From Levilactobacillus lanxiensis (GTDB taxonomy: Bacteria; Bacillota; Bacilli; Lactobacillales; Lactobacillaceae), in assembly GCF_016861655.1 (NCBI RefSeq), contig NZ_BOLN01000001.1, positions 310,001 through 374,000 on the forward strand: 64,000 nucleotides of DNA, given 5' to 3'. The notes beneath the pieces were generated by a model. It made no database searches, was not told the origin of the DNA, and saw only the letters and a list, made by a program, of their open reading frames with translations. Shown in pieces: positions 42,085-49,320 of this stretch (position 1 is the first letter of the stretch; each line of letters begins with the position of its first letter). The translations under genes were made by a program, and so were the position numbers.

Positions 42085-42360
42085 CCAGAACTAGGGGGCT
42101 TGGTTTTCTGCCTGAAATCTAGTGTTAGACTGACCGCCTCCGGCTTCCAGAGATTCCGTCTGCTGTGGGGCCCGGTTCCAGCCAAAAAACGGGCTTCCAC
42201 CTCGCTTTGAAGCCGTGAAACCCACACGTCTCCAAAGTCGACCCATGCTGTAGAGCAGGAAAGAACCCTGCTCAACACCATCGACACAGCCGCCTCCATC
42301 CCTGGCTTCCTGCGGCTAAGATTGGTTTTTAACCATTACAGAGTGGCCCCCTAGTTCTGG
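42085..42360 (-). repeat. Family-1 structured repeat, copy 5, with perfect 15-bp outer stem
   Basis: Core at 42130-42317. Outer arms CCAGAACTAGGGGGC (42085-42099) and GCCCCCTAGTTCTGG (42346-42360) are perfect complements with a sequence unlike other copies. Hairpin 1 GTTGAGCAGG / CCTGCTCTAC; hairpin 2 CTTTGGAGACGTG / CACGGCTTCAAAG. The flanking 41883-42084 shows nothing definite. Confidence 0.85.
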
Positions 42361-42462
42361 AGCACTGGCTGATCTGCTGGTTCTGCCAACCACTAATCTC
42401 ATATTCCCTAGCAATCTTCAGAACTTCTTTGAACCTCTGCGAACCGAGTTTCAAAAACACCA

Positions 42463-42501
42463 AAACAGCCGCATCCCCAGTTAATGGCGGATACGGCTGT
42501 T
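42463..42501 (-). terminator. Terminator after the secreted tyrosine phosphatase gene
   Basis: AACAGCCG.ATCC pairs with GGAT.CGGCTGTT, T4 on the minus strand. Confidence 0.75.
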
Positions 42502-42539
42502 AGATCAGTCATTTCGGTTTAATTCTAGTGACGCTAAGC

Positions 42540-43322
42540 TTAGGCCTTCGTCAGGTAGTTGGCTTTGATTTGCTTGATTTGGGCTGGGGTAATCTTTAAG
42601 CCCTTCTTGATGTAGTTGTTCATTGAGCCGTAGTGTTCTTTAACTTGGCTGTAGAACAGGTTCAGTAACGCTGGCTTTGCCCACGTCACGTTCAGTTGGG
42701 TGTTGGATAATAAGTAGTCGCGTTGGATATCCTTCTTGCTTACCCCTAAAATCGTGTAGAGGATTGCGGCAGACGTTCCCGTCCGGTCCATTCCGTGTGA
42801 GCAGTGGAATAACAGGGCACCCTTCTTGTTGTTAGCAGCAGCGACTAAGAACTTGTGGTAACTCTTCTTGGCAGATGGCTTGTTGGCCATGTCGCGGTAC
42901 ATACCTTCATCATCGTTATCGTAGTTGGACTTGGTTCCTAAGATAGAGGAACCTAAGTATTTAACGCCGGCAATCTTCACGTCTGGCTTTTCAGCGATTT
43001 GGGACTTGGTCCGCAGATCAAAGATTTCCTTGACGTGATACTTTTTCACTAACTTCTTCGTATCCGCCTTCGTCAGTTTTTCCAGTGAATCACTCCGCAG
43101 TAAACGGTCCTTCTTAACGCGTTGACCAGTCTTAGTCTTGTAACCACCCATGTCTCGCATGTTCTCGGCACCGGCCAACTTGATAGGTGCGTTGACCTTC
43201 TTGGAAATAGCTGGTTGCAGGTCTGCATCCTTCTTGGCTGTCGCTGCTTGAGCAGGCGCAGCGGTAGCCCCGAGTAAGACCAATGCACAACTGATTGAAG
43301 CTAAAACGGCACGAATTTTCAT
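42540..43322 (-). CDS. Secreted tyrosine-protein phosphatase
   Basis: 260 aa. Signal peptide 1-26 (ends APAQA). PTP signature CX5R present as FHCSHGMDRTGTSAAI, and upstream AENMRDMGGYKTKTGQRVK with LLRSDSLEKLTK as in the Tyr-phosphatase-3 (LipA/IphP-like) family, and the general-acid region DLRTKSQIAEKPD. It should dephosphorylate phosphotyrosine or phosphorylated small molecules outside the membrane, perhaps for phosphate scavenging. Alone in its operon. Confidence 0.88.
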   Translation of the reverse strand: MKIRAVLASISCALVLLGATAAPAQAATAKKDADLQPAISKKVNAPIKLAGAENMRDMGGYKTKTGQRVKKDRLLRSDSLEKLTKADTKKLVKKYHVKEIFDLRTKSQIAEKPDVKIAGVKYLGSSILGTKSNYDNDDEGMYRDMANKPSAKKSYHKFLVAAANNKKGALLFHCSHGMDRTGTSAAILYTILGVSKKDIQRDYLLSNTQLNVTWAKPALLNLFYSQVKEHYGSMNNYIKKGLKITPAQIKQIKANYLTKA

Positions 43323-43539
43323 GTAAGTGTAATCCCCTTTCTGAATGACTTAACTTTACCAAGACCAAGTAAATTTTTCGCAAGGTTTATGTAAATTTTG
43401 CGTATTAATTATTCTGACTGTTATTTAATTATTAATTATACTTTATTTGTAAATTCATAACCAATTGGGACGACAATCACGACCAGCTGTAGCAATAGCA
43501 TCACTTAAGACGTTGATGACTCAGAAATTGGTTAGCTGT

Positions 43540-43555
43540 ATTGTGGCGCCACAAT
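43540..43555. other. Perfect 16-bp palindrome in an otherwise empty gap
   Basis: ATTGTGGCGCCACAAT at 43540-43555 within the 379-base gap 43323-43701. Not followed by a T run. It could be a protein-binding site. The rest of the gap is AT-rich with a terminator at its right end. Confidence 0.4.
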
Positions 43556-43638
43556 AATGCCTCAAATTTTAATCAATACCACTAACCTGTTCAATCACCA
43601 TTGACTCAATCTGAACGCCCACTTGTCTAACCCCACAA

Positions 43639-43673
43639 AAATACAGCACGCCAGCTATGGCCGTGCTGTATTT
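43639..43673 (-). terminator. Terminator after the exported 244-aa protein gene
   Basis: AAATACAGCACG / CGTGCTGTATTT perfect 12-bp stem, followed by TTTGTGG on the minus strand. Confidence 0.8.
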
Positions 43674-43701
43674 GAACCTATTTAGAATTAGACACATTCT
43701 G

Positions 43702-44436
43702 TCACTTGCTACCCTGATTATCCATGTTTTCAACAGTGAACAAAATATCTTCGACTAAATTCCCAGCCACATCAGATAAATCCGCGTCACTACGACCTTT
43801 GAGCACATCATCTACATCATTGTAATCATTAAGAGCCTCCACTTTTTCATCCGCAAGGCGCCCCTTAAAGAGCTTATAGGTTTTGATAATCCCCTGAATA
43901 TCAGTTGAATTATCATAGTCCGCTCCTTGTTCCATCTGAAAAATCACGTTATATAGGTCTCGATTGCTAGCCCCATCATGATAGGCTACTTTGTAGTTCA
44001 TATGTGCAAACAGGCCCAAAGCCCCTTTCTGTACATCCGGGGACATCCCTTGAACGATGCGTTTCATGGCCACGATATCTTTCTTCTGCCGTGTATAGGT
44101 TGGTTGCTTACGCAGATTGCCGCGCCAGACCCAGCCCTTAACCTTGCCCGACTTATTTTTAACGTAGTAGTAAGTCACCTTTTTACCATTGCTCTTGCGG
44201 ATCTTCGCTGACTTGTACGTGTAAAAGTTAACTTTGGCGTACTTGCTGGCTTTGTGCGTCCGCTTGGTCAGCTTCGTGTTCCGATAGAAATAGCCGTTGC
44301 TAATCTTATAGGCCACCTTCTTCATTTTCTTGGTCTGTAAAACCTTGGTTGCGGCTTGTGCCGGGGTCGTGACTTCAGCCGTTACACCCAACGTTGCTAC
44401 GGCTAACACCGCTACCCAAACTGTTCTGAACTTCAT
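43702..44436 (-). CDS. Exported basic protein with SH3-like segment
   Basis: 244 aa; start at 44436 (MKFRTVWVAVL) follows GGGAGG by 10 bases. Signal peptide 1-30 (TTPAQA). A Lys/Tyr-rich region (about 35-110) with NGKKVTYYYVKNKSGKVKGW resembles the first domain of the CAP protein at 690-1997, so both probably bind the cell wall the same way. The C-terminal half is helical, without a recognised motif. Function unknown. Confidence 0.7.
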   Translation of the reverse strand: MKFRTVWVAVLAVATLGVTAEVTTPAQAATKVLQTKKMKKVAYKISNGYFYRNTKLTKRTHKASKYAKVNFYTYKSAKIRKSNGKKVTYYYVKNKSGKVKGWVWRGNLRKQPTYTRQKKDIVAMKRIVQGMSPDVQKGALGLFAHMNYKVAYHDGASNRDLYNVIFQMEQGADYDNSTDIQGIIKTYKLFKGRLADEKVEALNDYNDVDDVLKGRSDADLSDVAGNLVEDILFTVENMDNQGSK

Positions 44437-44662
44437 CTGTATGTATCCTCCCACAAAAGGCCAACTTTGACCTTTCAATTGATTTGAACTGTCCCTTTGT
44501 AGACAATCCACTCCTAAGTATAGCCATCCCCCGTGGCCGATAAAATTTCTCGCGACTTGCTGGTCTGCTTGCAGAATTAAGTCTGAAAAGGTCATTGGCT
44601 CCGAGAAAATTTTAGGCCAAAATAAAAGCACAGCGAGCTACCACTGTGCCATACTTCCATCC

Positions 44663-44761
44663 TTAGTTACTGATGATAGCATTTTTTAAGAAAGCTACTT
44701 CCTTGCCAGAATGGGGCTCTGCATCAACGACGACAACATCACCACACTTGGGCATTCTCAT
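44663..44761 (-). pseudogene. Truncated MazF/PemK toxin
   Basis: 32 codons: MRMPKCGDVVVVDAEPHSGK then VAFLKNAIISN and stop. The first 20 residues match the MazF/PemK N-terminus (KxGDIVxVDxxPHxGxE), but the family normally runs to about 110 residues and needs a conserved Arg and Thr that are gone. Its ATG overlaps the TGA of the antitoxin gene (ATGA), as in intact mazEF operons. A deletion has removed most of the toxin. Confidence 0.75.
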
Positions 44762-45009
44762 TCAACGCACTCCTTACCAACTGGCTTAGCAGGTCCCAGT
44801 TCTGAATCATTCCGTAAGTCCGCTTGATAAGCATATTCTTGCCAATCGTGTGTCGCAAAAATGTTTTGCCGCTTGATTGGCTGGTAAAGAATCCCACCAT
44901 CTGGTAATTTTTTCACCTGATACTGGGTTCCTACATCCACATCTAAATCATTAGGGACCGTCAAAACACGGCTATTTCCAGACTTTCGCAAAGTTACAAT
45001 CTTAGCCAT
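44758..45009 (-). CDS. MazE/PemI-type antitoxin
   Basis: 83 aa; start at 45009 (MAKIVTLRKSGNS) after GGGAG. N-terminal AbrB/MazE swapped-hairpin DNA-binding motif (KIVTLRKSGNSRVLTVPNDL), followed by an acidic flexible tail that would wrap the toxin. The toxin gene after it is truncated, so this is now an orphan antitoxin. Two identical palindromes upstream are likely its operator. Confidence 0.82.
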   Translation of the reverse strand: MAKIVTLRKSGNSRVLTVPNDLDVDVGTQYQVKKLPDGGILYQPIKRQNIFATHDWQEYAYQADLRNDSELGPAKPVGKECVE

Positions 45010-45087
45010 AACCCTCAACTCCCTTGTTTTGATTTAGTGTAGCACGAAGCGCTCGTGTATACAGATGTATGACATTTTTCTATTTCA

Positions 45088-45140
45088 GGAAGTATACTTC
45101 CATTTCTACTCAGATTCAGCATTTTTGGAAGTATACTTCC
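45088..45140. promoter_or_regulatory. Twin palindromic operators GGAAGTATACTTCC
   Basis: The perfect 14-bp palindrome occurs at 45088-45101 and 45127-45140, centres 39 bases apart, with a further half-site (TTGGAAGTTT) near 45164. They lie between the MazE-type gene and the PadR gene, both on the minus strand, so they may bind MazE. Confidence 0.75.
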
Positions 45141-45187
45141 ATTTTTACCTATTTTTCTGGTTTTTGGAAGTTTCGCGTACCAAAGTC

Positions 45188-45727
45188 TTAACGCAAAAAC
45201 TTCTCCAGCCAATCCACGTAGTACTGCTCCCGACCAATCGCGTGGTCCAGAATCAGGTAATGCCCATAGGCCTGATTGATTGCCGCCTGGTCCGGGAAGA
45301 CCGTCTCACGGCGTTGCTTGAGGTGGGCCAACTGGGCGCGGTGGAGAGCCGCCTGTTCCTGCAGCATGGGCTGAAGCCGCGGGTCGGCCGCCGTTTTAAT
45401 AAAATACAGTTTTAAAATAAACTCGTCCTTGGTCGCCGACAACTCTGGCGAGGGCTCGCTCACCCAGGCCACTAATTTATCATGGCCGGCCGGCGTCAAC
45501 GAGTACTGCTTCTTCGCCAGCTTCTCACCCGTCACCGTATCCTCGTGGGTGATGTCGCCGCTCGTTTCCATTCGCTTGAGCATGGGGTAGATCTGGCTGT
45601 GTTGCGCCTGCCAGAACTCCCCGATTTCATTTTCAAACGCCTTCGCCAGGTCGTAGCCGGTCTGGGGACGCTGATTCAGTAGGCCTAAGATGATGTATTG
45701 TAGCCGATTTCGCTGACCGATAATCAT
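45188..45727 (-). CDS. padR: PadR-family repressor of phenolic acid decarboxylase
   Basis: 179 aa. Winged HTH in the first 100 residues (LQYIILGLLNQRPQTGYDLAKAF, shown by LLNQRPQTGYDL; HSQIYPMLKRMETSGDI), then a helical C-terminal domain typical of PadR. PadR binds its operator without inducer and leaves when p-coumarate or ferulate binds. Divergent from the decarboxylase gene with the operator between them. Confidence 0.92.
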   Translation of the reverse strand: MIIGQRNRLQYIILGLLNQRPQTGYDLAKAFENEIGEFWQAQHSQIYPMLKRMETSGDITHEDTVTGEKLAKKQYSLTPAGHDKLVAWVSEPSPELSATKDEFILKLYFIKTAADPRLQPMLQEQAALHRAQLAHLKQRRETVFPDQAAINQAYGHYLILDHAIGREQYYVDWLEKFLR

Positions 45728-45822
45728 CAGCCTCCTTCCATTTTACGAGAATTTTTCTCGTCACAAACGCGTTGCGCTGTCTCAATTGAACCAGTTCCCT
45801 GGAAAAACATCAAGGAAAATCG

Positions 45823-45891
45823 TTGACAAGTCCCGCGGAAGTGACTATGATAATCAAGTAAATAAAAACATGTAATTAATTACATGTTTTT
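45823..45891 (+). promoter_or_regulatory. Phenolic acid decarboxylase promoter and PadR operator
   Basis: TTGACA (45823-45828), 17-base spacer, TATGAT (45846-45851). Just downstream lies a 28-bp perfect palindrome (45864-45891) centred on ATGTAATTAATTACAT, the known type of PadR site, covering the start of transcription. Confidence 0.92.
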
Positions 45892-45918
45892 CCTGCAGAA
45901 TAGAAGGAGATTTTTAAC

Positions 45919-46455
45919 ATGACTAAAACATTCAAAACCCTCGATGACTTCCTGGGAACCCATTTCATCTACACTTACGACAACGGCTGGGAATACGAAT
46001 GGTACGCGAAGAACGACCACACCGTTGACTACCGAATCCACGGCGGCATGGTCGCTGGTCGTTGGGTCACGGACCAAGAAGCCAACATCGTCATGCTGAC
46101 GGAAGGCATCTACAAGGTTGCCTGGACGGAACCCACTGGGACCGACGTGGCACTGGACTTCCTGCCTAATGAAAACAAGGTCAACGGGACCATCTTCTTC
46201 CCGAAGTGGGTTCAAGAACATCCTGAAATCACGGTCACTTACCAAAACGAACACATTGACGTGATGGAAGCCGCCCGCGAAAAGTACGCCACCTATCCTA
46301 AAATGGTCGTCCCAGAATTTGCGACGATCACTTACATCGGCGACGCTGGTCAAAACAACGAATACGTCATCAGCGAAGCCCCTTACCAAGGTTTGCCTGA
46401 CGACATCCGTGCCGGCAAGTATTTCGACGCCAACTACCAACGGGTAAACAAGTAA
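45919..46455 (+). CDS. padA: Phenolic acid decarboxylase
   Basis: 178 aa, full family length. Starts [20 protein letters not shown]; the active-site region [24 protein letters not shown] and [14 protein letters not shown] are characteristic. It removes CO2 from p-coumaric, caffeic and ferulic acids to give vinylphenols, a stress-detoxification reaction in the cytoplasm. GGAG 11 bases upstream. Controlled by the divergent PadR. Confidence 0.96.
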   Translation: MTKTFKTLDDFLGTHFIYTYDNGWEYEWYAKNDHTVDYRIHGGMVAGRWVTDQEANIVMLTEGIYKVAWTEPTGTDVALDFLPNENKVNGTIFFPKWVQEHPEITVTYQNEHIDVMEAAREKYATYPKMVVPEFATITYIGDAGQNNEYVISEAPYQGLPDDIRAGKYFDANYQRVNK

Positions 46456-46466
46456 TCGTAAACGCA

Positions 46467-46513
46467 AAAATGGCTTCACCCAGCTCACTTTGAGAGCCGG
46501 TGTGAAGCCATTT
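46467..46513. terminator. Bidirectional terminator
   Basis: AAAAATGGCTTCAC pairs with GTGAAGCCATTTTT; serves the decarboxylase and the convergent Fic gene. Confidence 0.85.
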
Positions 46514-46514
46514 T

Positions 46515-47108
46515 TCATTTCAAAATTTTTAGAAAAACCGCCGCCATCAACACCGGTTCATCCTGAATGCTGGCAGTCATATAAGCGTCCTGCTGTTCCT
46601 GGGTGAAGTCGAGACGAAAGCCCTTCTGCCAGGCCAACACCTCCGTGAAGACCCGCAACGTCCGGCCATTTCCCTCGCGAAACGGGTGAAACATGTTGAT
46701 CTCGGTCACTAGATTGCCCAGGGCCGTGGCCACCACCTGCTTGTCCGCCGGTAACGTCGCGAAATCCGTGAGCTGTCGCTGAATATCCCACTCGGCATTG
46801 CCAAACAACATGACGGGATGAAAGTGGGTGACGACCCCATCAGCCGTCTTGTTGAAATCCACTTCGCGGTAGTGACCCGCCCAATCGTAGATATCGCCCA
46901 GCAGTGCCGCGTTGATGCGTTTTAGCTCGGTGACGTCCTTGCCGGTTAGGTGGTATCCATCTGGTAAAACGTAATTATTCTGTCGGATAAATTTTTGTTG
47001 AATGGCACTAGTGTTGTATTCAACTGCATGCAATTTTTCGTCTTCAGTGATGCCTAATTTATTCTTCAGCGTGCCATTTTCTTGAAGATAGTCTGCCCAG
47101 ATTTTCAC
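46515..47108 (-). CDS. Fic-domain protein (AMP-transferase type toxin)
   Basis: 197 aa. The catalytic Fic motif HPFREGNGRTLR (about 141-152) is complete, with the flap region upstream (FHPVMLFGNAEWDI). Fic proteins of this class AMPylate targets such as gyrase. Its start overlaps the stop of the upstream HTH/VbhA-type gene (ATGA), which would inhibit it by the missing alpha-inhibitory helix (class I Fic). It is a toxin-antitoxin-like pair. Confidence 0.88.
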   Translation of the reverse strand: MKIWADYLQENGTLKNKLGITEDEKLHAVEYNTSAIQQKFIRQNNYVLPDGYHLTGKDVTELKRINAALLGDIYDWAGHYREVDFNKTADGVVTHFHPVMLFGNAEWDIQRQLTDFATLPADKQVVATALGNLVTEINMFHPFREGNGRTLRVFTEVLAWQKGFRLDFTQEQQDAYMTASIQDEPVLMAAVFLKILK

Positions 47109-47554
47109 TTATTTGGCACCGAGTTTCGCGCATTGATTTTTGCCAAAACCTCTGCCCCGGTCAGTGGGCGGCCTAAGTCATCAGCCTCTCTGGCTAACTC
47201 AATGTCCGCGACCGTTGGTTCAAAACCCTCATACATATTACTGATAGTTGCATCCAGTGTTGCCCGATATTCTGCTTCATTTCGAAACGGGACGCCCATA
47301 ATGGTGAAAGCTTGATCATCGTGTGCCAAGTACATAATTGCCTCATCCTCCTCTATACTAGTTAACTCCGTAAAAACTGCGTCATTGTTCGCCAAAAGTT
47401 GAATTAATTTAACTGCGGGACCACTGGGCGCATAATCTGCCTGTTCCCAGTGCTGGACAGTTCTAACGGAGACGTTGAGCAACGACGCCAACCGCCGTTG
47501 ACTGATGCCATAATGTTGGCGGATGAATTTAATATTCTGTGCGGTTCGACTCAT
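47105..47554 (-). CDS. HTH-VbhA fusion antitoxin for the Fic protein
   Basis: 149 aa; start at 47554 (MSRTAQNIKFIRQHYG) follows GAGGTG by 6 bases. XRE-type HTH at about 5-55 (GISQRRLASLLNVSVRTVQH, then WEQ). The C-terminal part carries SNMYEGFEPT, which fits the (S/T)xxxE(G/N) inhibitory motif of Fic antitoxins, and ELAREADDLGRPLTGAEVLAKI, the VbhA-type tail. The Glu should block the Fic ATP site, while the HTH gives self-regulation. VbhA itself has no HTH, so this is a fused form. Confidence 0.82.
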   Translation of the reverse strand: MSRTAQNIKFIRQHYGISQRRLASLLNVSVRTVQHWEQADYAPSGPAVKLIQLLANNDAVFTELTSIEEDEAIMYLAHDDQAFTIMGVPFRNEAEYRATLDATISNMYEGFEPTVADIELAREADDLGRPLTGAEVLAKINARNSVPNK

Positions 47555-47675
47555 CGCAATCACCTCAAACGTATTATACCCTTCAAGGGTAGTTATTGCG
47601 TTCAAAGTGCCTGCTGCATCCCCAACTTTTGCGGTATACTGAGGACAAAACTCAGAGAAAGTAGGTCAACAACTA

Positions 47676-48140
47676 ATGGCAAACTATATCAAAGAAGTCC
47701 GGAATTTAGTGGGACACAAGCCCTTAATTTTAAACGCAGCGGCAGGCATCGTGGCCAACAACCAGCATGAAGTGCTGCTCAACTTGCGGACTGACACCCA
47801 TAACTGGAGCCTCCCCGGCGGTTACCTGGAGTACGGTGAAAGCTACGACGACGCCATGATTCGTGAATATAAGGAAGACGCCGGCCTCGACGTTGAAATC
47901 GTTAAACCGCTGGGCCTCTTCGATCAGGGCTTCACCAAATACCCCAACGGCGACGTGACCCAGGTTATTTCCCGGCTATACCTGGTGAAACCCGTTGGTG
48001 GGCACACCCTGGAAACGGCGACGGACGAGACGCTGGATTTGAAATACTTTCCGTTGGACCAGTTGCCGCCGTTGTTAAATCAACAAACGGCCGACATGCT
48101 CGCCGCCACCAAAACTTACTTTGACGGGTTGGCGCGGTAG
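47676..48140 (+). CDS. NUDIX hydrolase
   Basis: 154 aa. NUDIX box GGYLEYGESYDDAMIREYKE then DAGLD (about 48-72) with one change, EE to ED. N-terminal LVGHKPLILNAAAGIVANN and the W-S-L-P-G-G lead-in mark the ADP-ribose/NTP pyrophosphohydrolase group. The substrate is unknown; a housecleaning role for oxidised or ADP-ribosylated nucleotides is usual. A family-1 repeat starts 10 bases after its stop. Confidence 0.88.
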   Translation: MANYIKEVRNLVGHKPLILNAAAGIVANNQHEVLLNLRTDTHNWSLPGGYLEYGESYDDAMIREYKEDAGLDVEIVKPLGLFDQGFTKYPNGDVTQVISRLYLVKPVGGHTLETATDETLDLKYFPLDQLPPLLNQQTADMLAATKTYFDGLAR

Positions 48141-48150
48141 TCACCTTACC

Positions 48151-48396
48151 GGGCGGTGAAAATAGGCCGGTAAGGTGCTGTTCGTTCCCGACGGCGGGCT
48201 CAAAGTGCCCTACTGTGGGGTCGGTTCCAGCCTGAGAGGCGGGCTTCCACCTCAACTTTGAGCCAAAAACCGGTCTCAAAGGTTGTCCCATGCTCTAAAC
48301 TGAGAAAACCACTCAGTCAAGACCATCGACACAGCTGGTCACTTTGGCCCGCCTCTGGTCACTGACATCCACCAGCGTAGACCATTTTCACCGCCC
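48151..48396 (-). repeat. Family-1 structured repeat, copy 6 (full length)
   Basis: Outer arms GGGCGGTGAAAAT (48151-48163) and ATTTTCACCGCCC (48384-48396) are perfect complements. Hairpin 2 CTTTGAG (48246-48252) / CTCAAAG (48265-48271). Hairpin 1 arms CTAAACTGAG / CTCAGTCAAG in plus-strand reading. Confidence 0.88.
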
Positions 48397-48466
48397 TCAC
48401 GGCTGACACTGCGTAAACCCATCAAAACGTTTCCCTTTAATTTAAATATGACAGTGGTCAATTTCG

Positions 48467-48552
48467 TTCCCGCCGTTGGATCCAAGAGGCCCTGCTGTGG
48501 GGCCGGTTCCAGCCTGTGGAACGGACTTCCACCTCTGGTCACTGACATTGGA
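48467..48552 (-). repeat. Family-1 repeat, internally deleted copy
   Basis: Left block CGTTCCCGCCG...CTGCTGTGGGGCCGGTTCC and right block TCTGGTCACTGACATTGG are joined directly after TTCCACC, so both hairpins and the facing inner arm are missing. The surrounding 48397-48641 holds no gene. Confidence 0.75.
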
Positions 48553-48641
48553 TCGCTCACTTTCACTGCCTTAAAGACGACCACCGCACCAATCACTCTC
48601 GTAACGGGCACTTTTTCACAATAGCCTCAAACTATTTAAAC

Positions 48642-48821
48642 CTAGTCCTCCTCAACCTCACGCCAGAAACTTAGAACCACTAAGAAGCCACCGGTCCCTA
48701 GTCCGACCGCACGCGAAAACGAATCATCGATTGGCCATAGATAGAGCTCAACGCCCAGACAAATGAGGCCTAACCAAAAGACTAACGTCCGATAAAAATG
48801 CCGGTTAAATTGCGTTTTCAT
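48642..48821 (-). CDS. Small two-helix membrane protein, 59 aa
   Basis: Start at 48821 (MKTQFNRHFYRTL) with AGGGG upstream. Two hydrophobic segments (LVFWLGLICLGVELYLW and a later GLGTGGFLVVLSF), charged C-terminus WREVEED. No recognised family. The small size and lack of partners leave the function open. Confidence 0.55.
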   Translation of the reverse strand: MKTQFNRHFYRTLVFWLGLICLGVELYLWPIDDSFSRAVGLGTGGFLVVLSFWREVEED

Positions 48822-48950
48822 GTGCCCATCCCCTCGTGCTTCACAAATTCTAAAGCCAATTTTAGTGGGCTTAGAATACGCCAACGCCAGTCAAAAATTG
48901 GTAGATTCACCCCAATTTGTTTGGTGACCGCTATAACCTCTAACAACACC

Positions 48951-48985
48951 AAAAGGCCCGAGACAACAACCGTCTCGGGCCTTTT
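48951..48985. terminator. Intrinsic terminator between repeats
   Basis: AAAGGCCCGAGAC pairs perfectly with GTCTCGGGCCTTT around a 7-base loop, T runs on both sides. Confidence 0.8.
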
Positions 48986-49059
48986 AACTATCATTCTCAT
49001 ATTCACTTAAAGTCGACCACCGTTGCTTACTTGTGGCACTGGACTAAACCAGCGTCGAC

Positions 49060-49315
49060 ACAGGATTGGTAAAAATGGGCCACGCTGGTGAATGTCAGTG
49101 ACCAGAGGCGGGCCAAAGTGACCAGCTGTGTCGATGGTCTTAGCAGAGCGATTTTCTCTGCTTAGCCCATGGGACAACCTTTGCGACCGCTTCTCAGGCG
49201 CAAAGTTGAGGTGGAAGCCCGCCTTTTGGCTGGAACCGACCCCACAGCAGGGCGCTTTGAGCCCGCCGTCGGGAACGAACAACACCGCAGGCCCGGTTTT
49301 CACCAGTCCGGAGAC
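49060..49315 (+). repeat. Family-1 structured repeat, copy 7 (full length)
   Basis: Outer arms GGATTGGTAAAAATGGGCC and GGCCCGGTTTTCACCAGTCC. Hairpin 1 CTTAGCAGAG (49139-49148) / CTCTGCTTAG (49156-49165); hairpin 2 CTTTGCG (49179-49185) / CGCAAAG (49199-49205). It ends 6 bases from the flavoprotein stop codon. Confidence 0.88.
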
Positions 49316-49320
49316 CCGCG

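Noticed and set aside
45880..46518. 212-aa frame antisense to the phenolic acid decarboxylase gene
   Set aside because: It mirrors a well-conserved enzyme gene, starts in its terminator and shows no family resemblance; a shadow of codon bias.
48818..49006. 62-aa minus-strand frame overlapping the start of the small membrane protein gene by ATGA
   Set aside because: Its N-terminal third is encoded by the perfect terminator hairpin at 48951-48985 and no ribosome binding site fits; a shorter form cannot be excluded.
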